Both the position numbers and the translations under genes were made by a program. From positions 1 through 59,543 of the forward strand of contig NZ_CALYQK010000005.1 in the NCBI RefSeq assembly GCF_945285465.1: DNA of 59,543 nt, given 5' to 3'. The DNA comes from an uncultured Bartonella sp. Its GTDB lineage: Bacteria; Pseudomonadota; Alphaproteobacteria; Rhizobiales; Rhizobiaceae. Each line of letters begins with the position of its first letter. Positions within the stretch are counted from its first letter, which is position 1. This document shows positions 1 through 9,732 of the stretch, piece after piece. Below the pieces are notes generated by a model. That model saw only the letters and a list, made by a program, of their open reading frames with translations, had not been told where the DNA came from and did no database searches.

Positions 1-2
1 CG

Positions 3-2408
3 AATTCGAAATTTCTTAGCGCAGCATCTGCACTGGCACTTACAGTAGCAATGGCAGTACCGGCAACTGTGGCTGTCTCGGTTATAGGGACAGGGGTTGC
101 TCAAGCGGCTGTCGTTCGCGCCATCGAGGTTCAAGGCAACAAGCGTGTTGACGCACAGACGATTCGTGATAACACGGGTATCAAAGTTGGGAAGAATTTT
201 TCCAGTAGCGATATTGATGAAGGTTTGAAGCGGCTCTTTGCAATGGGGCTGTTTTCCGATGTCAAGATGAAGCAGGTTGGAAGTACACTCGTTGTTTCCG
301 TTAAGGAGTACGAGGTAGTCAATCAGGTTCTTTTTCAAGGCAATAAAAAAGTCAAAGATCCTGATTTGCAACGCGTTATCTCGCTGAAGCCGCGTGAAGC
401 CTTTGACCCGGCCAAGCTTGCTTCCGATGAACAATCCATACGAGAAGCCTATCGCTATGTCGGGCGTAATGATGCGGCTGTTTCCGCGCAAACAGTGGAT
501 TTAGGCCAAGGGCGGGTCAATGTTGTCTTTAAAATTACCGAAGGTAAGAAAACGAAAATCGACGACATTACCTTTGAGGGTAATAAGGCCTTCGGTAATC
601 GTCGTTTGCGTGATGTCATTGCGACCAAGCGTTCCAATATTCTTTCCTGGCTGACACGCGGCGATGTTTATAGTGATGATCGCCTACAGGCCGATCAGGA
701 AGCCCTGCGTCGTTTCTATTTCAATCATGGTTATGCCGACTTCCAGATTGTTTCTGCCGATGCGACATTTGATGAAGCGAGCAATTCCTATAAAATCAAA
801 TTTGTTGTTGATGAAGGTGCACGTTATAAGTTAGGTGATGTTCAGGTTGACAGCACAATCGAAGGGGTCGATACCCAGTCGCTGCAGAAGGTTTTGAAAA
901 CCCATCAAGGGGATGTCTATTCGGCGAAGCGGATTGAAGATTCGGTATTGGCAATTAATGACAAGGTTGCTGATTCCGGCTATGCTTTTGCGAAAGTTGA
1001 ACCGCGTGGCGATCGTGATTTTAATAACCACACAATTTCAATTGTTTATAATATTGATCAGGGGCCGCGCGCTTATGTCGAACGTATCGAAATTCGCGGC
1101 AATGATAAAACGCGTGATTATGTTATTCGTCGTGAACTCGATTTGAACGAGGGTGATGCTTATAACCAGACTATGGTTCAGCGCGCCAAGCGTCGTCTTG
1201 AAGGACTTGGTTTTTTTCAGACAGTTAATGTTTCGACAGCACCGGGTTCAGAGCCTGATCAGGTGATATTAGTTGTTGATGTGACCGAGAAATCGACAGG
1301 TGAATTCTCGATCGGCGGTGGTTATACAACAGGTGGTGATTCACCTGGCGCATCTGTCGAGGCTTCGATTACTGAACGCAACTTCCTTGGTCGTGGTCAA
1401 TATGTTCGTATTGGTGCCGGCGCTGGTGAAGATGACGCACGTAACTACAATTTGTCATTTACTGAGCCTTATTTTCTCGGTTACCGGTTATCGGCAGGAT
1501 TTGATATTTTTCATCGTACCTACCGTATGAATGATGATTATGACGTCAAGCAAACTGGTGGTACAGTTCGTTTCGGTGTGCCGATTACCGAACAGCTGAC
1601 GGGTAGCCTTGCCTATAATTATGTTCAGGAAGAATATAATCTCGATCATAGTAGTCGCTATGAGCGACGTGCAATTGCCAATCATACGACTAAAGAATTC
1701 GAGGAGATGCGGGATTATTCAGGTGCTATTATTCAGGCATCCAAGAATAGTCCGTGGATTCGTTCGTCGGTCAGTTATGGTTTAACCTATAATACGATTG
1801 ACGATATGAAAAACCCGCATGACGGGCTCTTTGTTCGCGGTATTCAGGAATATGCCGGTGTCGGTGGCGATGCCAACTTCTTGAAGACGACCGGTAAGGC
1901 AATGATGTATAAGACGATTTCGGAAACATATGATCTCGTCGGTCTGTTGTCTGTTGGTGGTGGCTATATTCACGAAATTGGCGATGATGGTGTCCGTATC
2001 TTCGATATGTTCAAGAGCAATTCGGATATGATTCGCGGTTTCAAATATAACGGCATTGGTCCGCGTCAACGTTCTATGGATGGGGATAAGTACTTCCTTG
2101 GTGGCACAACCTACATGAATGCCACGGCGGAAATCCAGTTCCCGATGCCAGTTGTTCCGGATAGTTTGGGTATGCGTGGAGCATTCTTTGCTGATACTGC
2201 AACACTTTACGGCAACAAGTACGATCCGGTTTATGACTTTGAAAATGCGGTTACGGGTGATGACAGTGCATGGCGTGCATCCGCTGGTGTCAGCTTGATG
2301 TGGGCATCTCCGTTCGGTCCGTTGCGTTTTGACTATGCATGGCCTGTCGTAAAAGAGAGTGGTGATCGGACACAGAACTTCAACTTTGGTGTCTCAACCA
2401 AGTTCTAA
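3..2408 (+). CDS. bamA: BamA, outer membrane protein assembly factor (5' end outside window)
   Basis: BamA is the central pore of the BAM complex, which folds beta-barrel proteins into the outer membrane. The frame is open to the left edge and reads through a signal-peptide-like hydrophobic stretch ending in AQAA before the first in-frame ATG at 51. The true start therefore lies outside the window and the gene is 5'-truncated here. Successive POTRA repeats fill roughly the first half, and the rest is a beta-barrel. The conserved RGF motif of loop 6 is encoded near 2034-2042 and the protein ends in a terminal Phe (VSTKF), the usual barrel signal. It heads the bamA-lpxD-fabZ-lpxA-lpxI-lpxB cluster, so outer-membrane protein and lipid A assembly are co-located. 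Confidence 0.97.
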   Translation, partial: NSKFLSAASALALTVAMAVPATVAVSVIGTGVAQAAVVRAIEVQGNKRVDAQTIRDNTGIKVGKNFSSSDIDEGLKRLFAMGLFSDVKMKQVGSTLVVSVKEYEVVNQVLFQGNKKVKDPDLQRVISLKPREAFDPAKLASDEQSIREAYRYVGRNDAAVSAQTVDLGQGRVNVVFKITEGKKTKIDDITFEGNKAFGNRRLRDVIATKRSNILSWLTRGDVYSDDRLQADQEALRRFYFNHGYADFQIVSADATFDEASNSYKIKFVVDEGARYKLGDVQVDSTIEGVDTQSLQKVLKTHQGDVYSAKRIEDSVLAINDKVADSGYAFAKVEPRGDRDFNNHTISIVYNIDQGPRAYVERIEIRGNDKTRDYVIRRELDLNEGDAYNQTMVQRAKRRLEGLGFFQTVNVSTAPGSEPDQVILVVDVTEKSTGEFSIGGGYTTGGDSPGASVEASITERNFLGRGQYVRIGAGAGEDDARNYNLSFTEPYFLGYRLSAGFDIFHRTYRMNDDYDVKQTGGTVRFGVPITEQLTGSLAYNYVQEEYNLDHSSRYERRAIANHTTKEFEEMRDYSGAIIQASKNSPWIRSSVSYGLTYNTIDDMKNPHDGLFVRGIQEYAGVGGDANFLKTTGKAMMYKTISETYDLVGLLSVGGGYIHEIGDDGVRIFDMFKSNSDMIRGFKYNGIGPRQRSMDGDKYFLGGTTYMNATAEIQFPMPVVPDSLGMRGAFFADTATLYGNKYDPVYDFENAVTGDDSAWRASAGVSLMWASPFGPLRFDYAWPVVKESGDRTQNFNFGVSTKF

Positions 2409-2414
2409 TTTTTC

Positions 2415-2449
2415 CTTTCTCCCGGTTTTGTAAAATCCGGGAGAGAAAG
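2415..2449 (+). promoter_or_regulatory. Inverted repeat covering the lpxD ribosome-binding region
   Basis: The arm CTTTCTCCCGG (2415-2425) can pair with CCGGGAGAGAAAG (2437-2449), with a small bulge and an AT-rich loop. There is no T-run after it, so it does not look like an intrinsic terminator. The only purine-rich Shine-Dalgarno-like sequence for lpxD (ATG 2457) lies in the 3' arm. It may be an mRNA processing or stability hairpin between bamA and lpxD, or a translational control element. The function is inferred. Confidence 0.4.
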
Positions 2450-2456
2450 TGTTCTG

Positions 2457-3500
2457 ATGGCGGATTCAAAATTTTTTACGCCGTCTCGGCAATTGACTGT
2501 TGGTGAGGCGGCCGTTTTAACGGGTGCCGCTCTACGTAATCCTGAATTGGGTGGTTCGGTAATAGAGCACCTTTCGTCGCTTGATAGTGCCGAGCCGGGT
2601 TCTTTGGTATTTGTGGAAAGTCGGAAATTTGCTTCGGCTTTGCATAATAGTCGTGCGATTGCCGTCTTCTGTTCCGAGGACGTAGTAAATAAAGTTCCTG
2701 AAAATATAGCTGCATTGGTGACGGCAACACCGCATCGTGATTTTGCGATGATTGGGCGTATTTTGTTTCCGACGGCAGCCAGACCGGCGCCGTGGTTTGG
2801 TGATAGTGGCGTATCGCCACAAGCATTTATTCATCCGGAAGCAAAAATCGAAGAGGGTGTAACAATCGAAGCCGGCGCAGTTATCGGGCGTGGAGCAGAA
2901 ATTGGCAGCGGCACGTTGGTTTCGTCAACGGCAGTTGTCGGCGAAAATTGTTGCATTGGCCGAGATTGCTATATAGCTCCCGCTGTTTCCATTCAATATA
3001 GTTTCGTCGGTAACCGGGTTCATTTATATCCGGGCGTGAGGATCGGCCAGGATGGCTTCGGCTATGTCGGTGGACCGAATGGAATTGAAAAAATTCCTCA
3101 ACTTGGACGTGTCATTATTCAGGATGATGTCGAGATCGGAGCCAATACAACGATTGATCGTGGTGCGTTGAAAGATACGATTATCGGCGAAGGAACGAAA
3201 GTCGATAATTTGGTTCAGATTGCCCATAACGTGCAAATAGGTCGCTACTGTTTGATTGCGGCGCACTGCGGAATTGCGGGTAGCGCAACAATCGGCGACA
3301 TGACGCAATTGGGCGGCAGCGTCGGCTTGGCTGATCATGTAAAAATTGGTTCACACGTTCAGATAGCAGCAGCAAGCGGAGTAATGAACGACATTCCCGA
3401 TGGTGAAAAATGGGGCGGAAGTCCGGCCCGTCCTATCAAACAATGGTTTCGTGAAGTAGCTGCACTAAGAAATATGAGTAAATTCAATAAGGAGAAGTGA
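2457..3500 (+). CDS. lpxD: LpxD, UDP-3-O-(3-hydroxyacyl)glucosamine N-acyltransferase
   Basis: LpxD transfers the second, N-linked hydroxyacyl chain from acyl-ACP to UDP-3-O-acyl-glucosamine in lipid A synthesis, in the cytoplasm. The 347-residue product matches the family length. It has an N-terminal uridine-binding domain, then a left-handed beta-helix of hexapeptide repeats (from about residue 120), with the catalytic His in an IAHNV context and a C-terminal helical end. It lies 48 bp after bamA and 4 bp before fabZ, in the standard lipid A cluster order. Confidence 0.97.
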   Translation: MADSKFFTPSRQLTVGEAAVLTGAALRNPELGGSVIEHLSSLDSAEPGSLVFVESRKFASALHNSRAIAVFCSEDVVNKVPENIAALVTATPHRDFAMIGRILFPTAARPAPWFGDSGVSPQAFIHPEAKIEEGVTIEAGAVIGRGAEIGSGTLVSSTAVVGENCCIGRDCYIAPAVSIQYSFVGNRVHLYPGVRIGQDGFGYVGGPNGIEKIPQLGRVIIQDDVEIGANTTIDRGALKDTIIGEGTKVDNLVQIAHNVQIGRYCLIAAHCGIAGSATIGDMTQLGGSVGLADHVKIGSHVQIAAASGVMNDIPDGEKWGGSPARPIKQWFREVAALRNMSKFNKEK

Positions 3501-3504
3501 CAAG

Positions 3505-3984
3505 ATGAATGCTGCTGTTGAAAAAAACAGTTTGGAAGCTGTTGATATAGGCAGATTGTTGTCAATTCTGCCTCACCGTTATCCCTTTTTGCTGATAGAT
3601 CGGATTGTTGATATAAATGGCGACCAATCAGCAACAGGTATCAAGAATGTTACGGTCAATGAGCCGCATTTTACTGGCCATTTTCCGGAAAATCCGATTA
3701 TGCCCGGTGTTCTAATTATTGAAGCGATGGCGCAAACAGCCGGTGCAATTTCTCTTTTGGTACAGGCAGAGGAAAAGCCCGGTGTTGTTTATCTCATGAC
3801 TGTAGATAAAGCGAAATTCCGTAAACCGGTAGTTCCCGGTGACCAGTTAAAGCTTCATGTTAAAAAATTGAAACAACATGGTGGAATTAGACGGTTTTCT
3901 TGTGTGGCTGAAGTGGATGGAAACCGTGTTGCGGAAGCGGAAGTCGCTGCTATGATTGTCGTTAATGACGATAATAAAAAATAG
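3505..3984 (+). CDS. fabZ: FabZ, 3-hydroxyacyl-ACP dehydratase
   Basis: FabZ dehydrates (3R)-hydroxyacyl-ACP to trans-2-enoyl-ACP in type II fatty acid elongation. The 159-residue hot-dog fold protein shows the signature [10 protein letters not shown] with catalytic His59 and Glu73. The start at 3505 follows the AAGGAGAAG stretch that overlaps the lpxD end. The placement between lpxD and lpxA is typical: FabZ and the Lpx acyltransferases compete for the same hydroxyacyl-ACP pool, so linked expression makes sense. Confidence 0.97.
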   Translation: MNAAVEKNSLEAVDIGRLLSILPHRYPFLLIDRIVDINGDQSATGIKNVTVNEPHFTGHFPENPIMPGVLIIEAMAQTAGAISLLVQAEEKPGVVYLMTVDKAKFRKPVVPGDQLKLHVKKLKQHGGIRRFSCVAEVDGNRVAEAEVAAMIVVNDDNKK

Positions 3985-3994
3985 GATAGACGAA

Positions 3995-4822
3995 ATGTCC
4001 GGTGTAGAAATTCATTCAACCTCTATTGTCGAAAACGGTGCAAAGCTTGGGACAAATGTCAAAATAGGCCCATTTTGTTATATTGGTAGCGATGCGGTCA
4101 TTGGTGACGGTTGCCGTTTGTTGAGCCATGTCGTTATTATGGGGGCGACGACCGTTGGAGAAAATAGCGTAGTCTATCCGAATGCCGTGTTAGGCGGTGA
4201 TCCACAAAACAACAAGCATAAAGGTGGACGGACGACGTTGGTAATTGGGAAAAATTGCATTATCCGTGAAGGTGTCACAATGCATCGTGGTTCTGATACA
4301 AGTAGCGCTACGACGATAGTCGGAGATGATTGCGAGTTTTTAGCCTATGCCCACGTTGCTCACGATTGTGTTTTGGGTAACCATGTGACGTTTTCAAATA
4401 ATGTTATGATTGGTGGTCATGTCGTTATTGGCGATTATGTGATTATTGGCGGCGGCGGAGCTGTTCACCAATTTGTCCGTGTTGGTCATCATGCATTTGT
4501 TGGCGGCCTAGCAGCTTTGGTGGGAGACCTTATACCCTATGGTTCGGCGATCGGCGTCCACGCATGGCTTGGTGGTTTGAATATTATCGGAATGAAACGG
4601 TCCGGCTTGCCGCATAGCGAAATTCACGCCGTACGTCATGCCGTTGAGATGTTGTTTGATCATACAAAGCCTGTACGTGAAAGGGCAGGTGATGTCCGTT
4701 TAGCTTTTCCTGATTCGCCAGCCGTTACCGAAATTATAGATTTTGTCGAGGCCGATCATAAGCGTTCTTTTTGCACACCGAAACTAGACAGCCATAGCAA
4801 CAGCAATAATTTCGGATATTAA
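3995..4822 (+). CDS. lpxA: LpxA, UDP-N-acetylglucosamine O-acyltransferase
   Basis: LpxA catalyses the first step of lipid A synthesis, 3-O-acylation of UDP-GlcNAc. From the ATG at 3995 the protein has 275 residues, close to the family norm. A longer frame beginning at 3956 would overlap fabZ and adds residues without homology, and AGGATAG precedes the chosen ATG. Hexapeptide repeats of a left-handed beta-helix fill the first two thirds. The catalytic His123 lies in AHVAHDC, and a C-terminal helical domain follows. It sits 10 bp after fabZ and 3 bp before lpxI. Confidence 0.96.
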   Translation: MSGVEIHSTSIVENGAKLGTNVKIGPFCYIGSDAVIGDGCRLLSHVVIMGATTVGENSVVYPNAVLGGDPQNNKHKGGRTTLVIGKNCIIREGVTMHRGSDTSSATTIVGDDCEFLAYAHVAHDCVLGNHVTFSNNVMIGGHVVIGDYVIIGGGGAVHQFVRVGHHAFVGGLAALVGDLIPYGSAIGVHAWLGGLNIIGMKRSGLPHSEIHAVRHAVEMLFDHTKPVRERAGDVRLAFPDSPAVTEIIDFVEADHKRSFCTPKLDSHSNSNNFGY

Positions 4823-4825
4823 AAT

Positions 4826-5698
4826 ATGGCAGAGTGCGGCAGCAGAAATTATCTTTCCGGTCGCACGGCGATTATCGCGGGAAACGGCATTCTGCCGCTT
4901 GCTGTCGCCAAAGCAATCAGGGATCAGGGAGGTAATCCTTTTTTGGTTCCCTTGAAAGGGGAGGCTGATTCGCAGCTTTATTCCTATGAGCATTGTGAAA
5001 TATCGGTAGTGCAATTGGCGCGACTGATAAAAGCGTTAAAAAAAGCTGGAATAACCAATGTGATATTGGCGGGTGGCGTTAAAAGGCGCCCGAATTTATC
5101 TGACTTGCGGCCGGACTGGACAACATTGTCAGCTTTGCCTAAGCTTTTTTATGCTTTGGGACAAGGTGATGACGCGTTGTTAAAAGCTTTTATCAGCGTT
5201 GTGGAAAAATACGGTTTTCACGTCGTGGGAGCCCACGAGGTGATACCACAATTATTGGCACCGATGGATTTTAATCTGACAAAAAGACGTGCCAATGATA
5301 AAGAATGGCGTGATATAAGACTTGCCATTCAAGCGGCTACGGTTTTAGGAAAGCTTGATATCGGGCAGGGTGCTGTAGCCGTAGGGGGGCGGGTTGTCGC
5401 AGTAGAAGGGGCAGAGGGTACCGACAATATGTTGCGACGTGTTAGAGAAATGCGTCTGGAAAAACGTATCCCTCCCGAAGGAGGGGTACTGGTGAAATGT
5501 GTCAAACAACAACAGGACAAGCGCGCTGATTTGCCGACCATTGGACCGCACACAATTATAAACGCCAAAGAATGTGGGCTTGACGGCATCGCTGTCGAAG
5601 CGCAACGGACATTCATTGTGTCACTTAAGGAAACAGTTCAACAAGCTGATAAATGTGCATTATTTGTCGAAACGTTCGGGGCACCTGATAATGACTGA
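4826..5698 (+). CDS. lpxI: LpxI, UDP-2,3-diacylglucosamine pyrophosphatase
   Basis: LpxI (formerly DUF1009) hydrolyses UDP-2,3-diacylglucosamine to lipid X and UMP. It is the alphaproteobacterial replacement for LpxH. The 290-residue product has the family's N-terminal fold (IIAGNGILPLAVAKA near residue 15) and the C-terminal catalytic domain (KRRANDKEWRDIRLA near residue 153). It starts 3 bp after lpxA and its last 8 bp overlap the lpxB start, so translation is probably coupled. Confidence 0.95.
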   Translation: MAECGSRNYLSGRTAIIAGNGILPLAVAKAIRDQGGNPFLVPLKGEADSQLYSYEHCEISVVQLARLIKALKKAGITNVILAGGVKRRPNLSDLRPDWTTLSALPKLFYALGQGDDALLKAFISVVEKYGFHVVGAHEVIPQLLAPMDFNLTKRRANDKEWRDIRLAIQAATVLGKLDIGQGAVAVGGRVVAVEGAEGTDNMLRRVREMRLEKRIPPEGGVLVKCVKQQQDKRADLPTIGPHTIINAKECGLDGIAVEAQRTFIVSLKETVQQADKCALFVETFGAPDND

Positions 5699-6857
5699 TG
5701 GTCCATTAAAGATAGCCATTGTAGCCGGTGAGGAGTCAGGGGATCTGCTTGGCGCAGATTTAGTTTCTGCAGTTGCGCGCAATACCGGCCGTAATATCAA
5801 GCTGATTGGTGTGGGCGGCAGTCATCTTGAAGCACTTGGTCTTAAAAGCCAATTTGATTCTGATGAAATTGCCTTGATGGGATTGGGTGCAGTTCTTAAA
5901 AAACTTCCACAGCTGATGCTTCACATTTACCGTTTGGCGCGTTTTATTGCTGACGAACGGCCAGAATGCCTGATTATTATTGATAGCCCCGATTTTACCC
6001 ATCGTGTTGCTAAAAGATTACGCAAAATTGCTCCGGAAATTCCAATTATAAAATACATAGCTCCTTCTGTCTGGGCCTGGCGGCCGAAGCGAGCAAAGGC
6101 CATGCGTCCATTTATTGATCGCGTTCTTGTCGTCCTTCCTTTTGAAGTCAAGGTAATGCGTGACCTTCAGGGGCCGCCGGCAACCTATGTCGGGCATCGA
6201 CTTTTGACCTATCCCCCCCTTGTGGCTGTTGAGAGAGAAAAAGCGCGTCAGAACGAAGGCCAAAAAGGATCGCCAACGGTTGTTATTCTTCCTGGTTCAA
6301 GACATTTCGAGATTCGTGGGTTGATGCCGATATTCGGTCAAACTGTGGAGATTTTAAAACAACGCAATCCCGATATTGCATTTGTTTTGCCGACTTTGCC
6401 TCGTCTTGCCGATAGCGTGCGCCGCATGACCAATGATTGGAATGTTAAAGTCGATATTGTTGTCGGTGAAGAAGAGAAATGGAAAGCTTTTGCCAAAGCT
6501 AACGCTGCTTTGGCAGCATCCGGAACGGTATCACTAGAACTCGCACTGGCCGGTATTCCCATGGTGCTTGGTTATAAAGCCGATGTGTTTTCAAAAATAT
6601 TTATCTTGCCGCGCATAAAAATCTGGAGTGCGGCTCTGCCCAATATTATTGCTGATCGTCCGGTAGTGCCTGAATATTTTAACGAGTTTTTGCGATCTGG
6701 CATGCTTGCCCGACAAGTAGAGCAGTTGATAGCTTTGGGGCCGGTTCGTCAGGCGCAATTAAGCGGTTTTGCACAAATTCGCATGGCAATGAAGACCGCT
6801 ATTCCGTCTGGCGAACTTGCCTCACAGGCGGTGTTGAAATATCTAAAACATAAATAA
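5691..6857 (+). CDS. lpxB: LpxB, lipid-A-disaccharide synthase
   Basis: LpxB condenses UDP-2,3-diacylglucosamine with lipid X to the disaccharide backbone of lipid A (glycosyltransferase family 19). From ATG 5691 it has 388 residues, the usual length; a start at 5574 would lie inside lpxI. The N-terminal motif GEESGDLLGADL and the conserved APSVWAWRPKR are visible. It overlaps lpxI by 8 bp and ends the cluster. Convergent transport genes follow after 73 bp, with no obvious terminator hairpin between. Confidence 0.96.
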   Translation: MTDGPLKIAIVAGEESGDLLGADLVSAVARNTGRNIKLIGVGGSHLEALGLKSQFDSDEIALMGLGAVLKKLPQLMLHIYRLARFIADERPECLIIIDSPDFTHRVAKRLRKIAPEIPIIKYIAPSVWAWRPKRAKAMRPFIDRVLVVLPFEVKVMRDLQGPPATYVGHRLLTYPPLVAVEREKARQNEGQKGSPTVVILPGSRHFEIRGLMPIFGQTVEILKQRNPDIAFVLPTLPRLADSVRRMTNDWNVKVDIVVGEEEKWKAFAKANAALAASGTVSLELALAGIPMVLGYKADVFSKIFILPRIKIWSAALPNIIADRPVVPEYFNEFLRSGMLARQVEQLIALGPVRQAQLSGFAQIRMAMKTAIPSGELASQAVLKYLKHK

Positions 6858-6930
6858 TCTACCGGCATTTATGAAATATTCCGACTGGCATGCGTGTTAG
6901 TTTATTGGGACATTGCATTTTGAAAAGCAA

Positions 6931-7710
6931 TTAATGTCTTATCTTTGCTAAAAAGTTTTTTGAACGCGGATTTTCAGGATTGGTAAAAAAATTGTCCGGT
7001 GTTGTGTCTTCGATAATCCGACCGTTTTCTAGAAACAGAACACGTTCCGACACTTTGCGGGCGAAATCCATTTCGTGGGTAACACATAACATTGTCATGC
7101 CGGTATCGGCGAGTTTAACAATAACATCAAGAACTTCGCCGACCATTTCGGGGTCAAGCGCCGATGTCGGTTCGTCAAACAGCATAATTTTCGGTTCCAT
7201 ACAAAGCGCACGCGCAATGGCAACACGTTGTTGTTGTCCGCCGGAGAGTTGTGACGGATATTTTTCACTATGCGATTCAATGCCGACTTTGCTGAGATAA
7301 TTGATCGCGCGCTCTCTTGCCAGTTCTTTTGAAAGACCCTGAACGGTCATAGGTGCAAGAATACAATTTTGTATGACCGTCATATGGGGAAAGAGGTTAA
7401 AATGCTGGAACACCATGCCAACTTCACGCAAAACCTTTTTTTGCTGTTGTAACGGCGCACTACAAATATCAACATCATAAATGGCAATGCTACCTTGTTC
7501 AGGAACTTCAAGCTGGTTTATGCAGCGGATAAGTGTGGATTTGCCAGATCCAGACGGACCACAGAGAACTATTCTTTCACCGGCTGTTACGTCGAGTGAA
7601 ATGTCGTGGAGCGCTTGAAAATCGCCGTACCATTTGTTTAGGCCGTCAATGACGATGACATCTTCGTTCGCATCGTTTTTGTTGTCTTTATCTCGTTGAA
7701 CGGTCGGCAT
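6931..7710 (-). CDS. Polar amino-acid ABC transporter, ATP-binding protein
   Basis: This is the ATPase of a polar amino-acid uptake system (GlnQ/HisP/OccP type), acting at the inner face of the cytoplasmic membrane. The 259 residues contain Walker A GPSGSGKST (51-59), the signature LSGGQQQRVAIARAL and Walker B with IMLFDEPTSALDPE. A short charged N-terminal extension precedes the domain. It is the last gene of a minus-strand operon: binding protein, two permeases, FAD oxidoreductase, ATPase. It follows the oxidoreductase by 18 bp. The substrate cannot be read from this subunit alone. Confidence 0.93.
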   Translation of the reverse strand: MPTVQRDKDNKNDANEDVIVIDGLNKWYGDFQALHDISLDVTAGERIVLCGPSGSGKSTLIRCINQLEVPEQGSIAIYDVDICSAPLQQQKKVLREVGMVFQHFNLFPHMTVIQNCILAPMTVQGLSKELARERAINYLSKVGIESHSEKYPSQLSGGQQQRVAIARALCMEPKIMLFDEPTSALDPEMVGEVLDVIVKLADTGMTMLCVTHEMDFARKVSERVLFLENGRIIEDTTPDNFFTNPENPRSKNFLAKIRH

Positions 7711-7728
7711 TGCAGTTATTCTCCGTAG

Positions 7729-8982
7729 CTAATTGGTAAACCGCGTTAGACTGAATGCATCAGGAGATGTCAATGGCTGTTCACCCGTCATCATCTGGCT
7801 AAGAAATTTTCCACTGACTGCGCCCAAGGTCAAGCCATGATGAGCATGACCGAAATTGAGCCAAAGTCCCTCATGATGGGGCCCACGCCCGATTATTGGC
7901 CGCATATCGGCAAGACAAGGGCGCTCACCAAGCCACGGAATAGTTTCTTGACGTTCGCCAAGCGGGAAAATCTTTCTGGCAATTTTTTCTGCACGCTTGA
8001 TCTGTGTCCAATAAGCCGGCGCGTTTTCTCTGGCAAATTCAATTCCAGTAGTAAGACGAATGCCTTGACGCATCGGAGCCAAAACAAAGCCGGAAAGCGG
8101 ATCACAAATGGAATGGTACAATTGTGTATGATCGTTCATTGGGCGGTAATGAATATGATAACCACGTTTGATTGCAAAAGGAATATGATGATAGCCGAAT
8201 TTGTTGAGGAAGCGAACCGACTGGGCACCGAGAGCGACAACAATTTCGGGCGCGGTGATGACGTGTCCATCATCTTTAATAGACCAGAGTCCCTGATTAT
8301 TTTCTGTTTTTAAAGCATCAAGATTTAAAAAAGTCCCGCCCTGTTGGACAAAGAAATCGGCGTAAACACCTGTCAGTCCAGCCGGATCGTTAACCGTTTT
8401 CGGATCGAGCCAGTGAACACCGCCGGCAAGGTGCTCATTAATTGCGGGAACCCGCCCGATCAAACTTTGTCGATCAAGAATATCATAATTGAGATGAAAA
8501 TGCTCAAGCGTTAGGAGTTGTTTTTTCGCTTTTTCGAAATCATCATTTGTGTGATAGATTTCCAACCAGCCATTAGGTGCAATAAATTGTGTTGCATTTG
8601 CCTTTGTGGCAAGAAAATCGTGTTCTTTGACACTATTTTCGACAAGCGGAAGCAGAGCTTCTGTCGCGCTTTTTAGATTTTTGGGTGAAGACTGCCGCCA
8701 GAATTGGAAAAGCCAGGGAGCTATTTGTAAAAGATAACTCCAATCAAAACGAACATCGGTTTGACAGTTAAAAGCATAAGCAACAAGACGGGAAAAATTC
8801 CGCGGAAAATGATAAGGTATAACGCTCGAGCGCTCGATCAGGCCAGCATTGCCATAGCTTGTCCCGTGTCCGGGGGCCATTCGGTCAACAAGGCAAACAT
8901 TATAGCCCCTCAATTGCAGATGTAAACTTGTACAAACCCCAAGAATACCGGCACCCAGCACTATCGCATCAAAGTTTTTCAT
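7729..8982 (-). CDS. FAD-dependent D-amino-acid dehydrogenase/oxidase-like protein
   Basis: The 417-residue protein is a DAO-family FAD oxidoreductase. It has an N-terminal dinucleotide-binding motif GAGILG (residues 9-14) and a conserved C-terminal FAD-contacting stretch (LNFGHAHHGLTLGAVSGK). It is closest in style to DadA, which oxidises D-amino acids to 2-oxo acids and passes electrons to the respiratory chain. Octopine/nopaline oxidase subunits and sarcosine oxidases share this fold, so the exact substrate is open. Its position inside an amino-acid ABC transporter operon, between permease and ATPase genes, suggests that it processes the imported compound. Confidence 0.85.
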   Translation of the reverse strand: MKNFDAIVLGAGILGVCTSLHLQLRGYNVCLVDRMAPGHGTSYGNAGLIERSSVIPYHFPRNFSRLVAYAFNCQTDVRFDWSYLLQIAPWLFQFWRQSSPKNLKSATEALLPLVENSVKEHDFLATKANATQFIAPNGWLEIYHTNDDFEKAKKQLLTLEHFHLNYDILDRQSLIGRVPAINEHLAGGVHWLDPKTVNDPAGLTGVYADFFVQQGGTFLNLDALKTENNQGLWSIKDDGHVITAPEIVVALGAQSVRFLNKFGYHHIPFAIKRGYHIHYRPMNDHTQLYHSICDPLSGFVLAPMRQGIRLTTGIEFARENAPAYWTQIKRAEKIARKIFPLGERQETIPWLGERPCLADMRPIIGRGPHHEGLWLNFGHAHHGLTLGAVSGKFLSQMMTGEQPLTSPDAFSLTRFTN

Positions 8983-9024
8983 CTAAAGTTTCCGTCCGAA
9001 CAATTGTTTCATTATAAAGGTAGG

Positions 9025-9732
9025 CTAGCGCAAATGACGTGTTAAACGACGTTCAGTCAAATCAATCAGACGACGGACAACTTCAACAATGAGAAGATAA
9101 AGCACGGCTGCCCAAATATAAACCTGATAATCGAAGGTGCGTGAAAAAGCAAGTTTAGCCACGCCCATAAGATCGTAAACCGTGACCAGCGCGGCAACGG
9201 CACTTGCTTTAATCATCAAGATAAATTCGTTGCCAAGGGGGCGCAAGGCCATAATCATGGATTGCGGCATAATTACGCGAATAAAAGTGGTACGTTGACT
9301 AAGCCCTAATGCTTTGGCCGCTTCATATTGGCCAATCGGTACCGATAGCATGCTGCCACGGAATATTTCTGCTTGATAGGCAGCCGTGTTGAGCGAAAAA
9401 ATAAATAGACAGCACCACCATGCACTTTTGAAAAACCACCACAATCCGACACTCTGCCAAAAGACGCTGAAAGATCCTATGCCATAATAGAACAGGAATA
9501 ATTGTGCCAAAAGTGGCGAGCCACGGAAGAAATATATATAGGCACGTGCGAAATAGTGAAAAAATGGATATTTAGAGCGCCAAGCAAAGGTTAATGTAAT
9601 GCTCAACAGAAAACCGATCGTAAAGGAAAGCGCAACCAGCTTTAGAGTTACAAAAAAGCCATCGTAAAATTTCCAGCCGTAATTATGCAAGATTTCCGGA
9701 TTGATAAGAAAGTGTAACCAGTCAGGTATCAT
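9025..9732 (-). CDS. Polar amino-acid ABC transporter permease (second, HisM/OccM type)
   Basis: This 235-residue integral membrane protein belongs to the His/Glu/Gln/Arg/opine permease family. It has several membrane helices and an EAA loop QYEAAKALGLSQRTTFIRV that contacts the ATPase. Its ATG overlaps the stop codon of the upstream permease by one base, so the two are very probably translationally coupled and form a heterodimeric channel. Confidence 0.92.
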   Translation of the reverse strand: MIPDWLHFLINPEILHNYGWKFYDGFFVTLKLVALSFTIGFLLSITLTFAWRSKYPFFHYFARAYIYFFRGSPLLAQLFLFYYGIGSFSVFWQSVGLWWFFKSAWWCCLFIFSLNTAAYQAEIFRGSMLSVPIGQYEAAKALGLSQRTTFIRVIMPQSMIMALRPLGNEFILMIKASAVAALVTVYDLMGVAKLAFSRTFDYQVYIWAAVLYLLIVEVVRRLIDLTERRLTRHLR

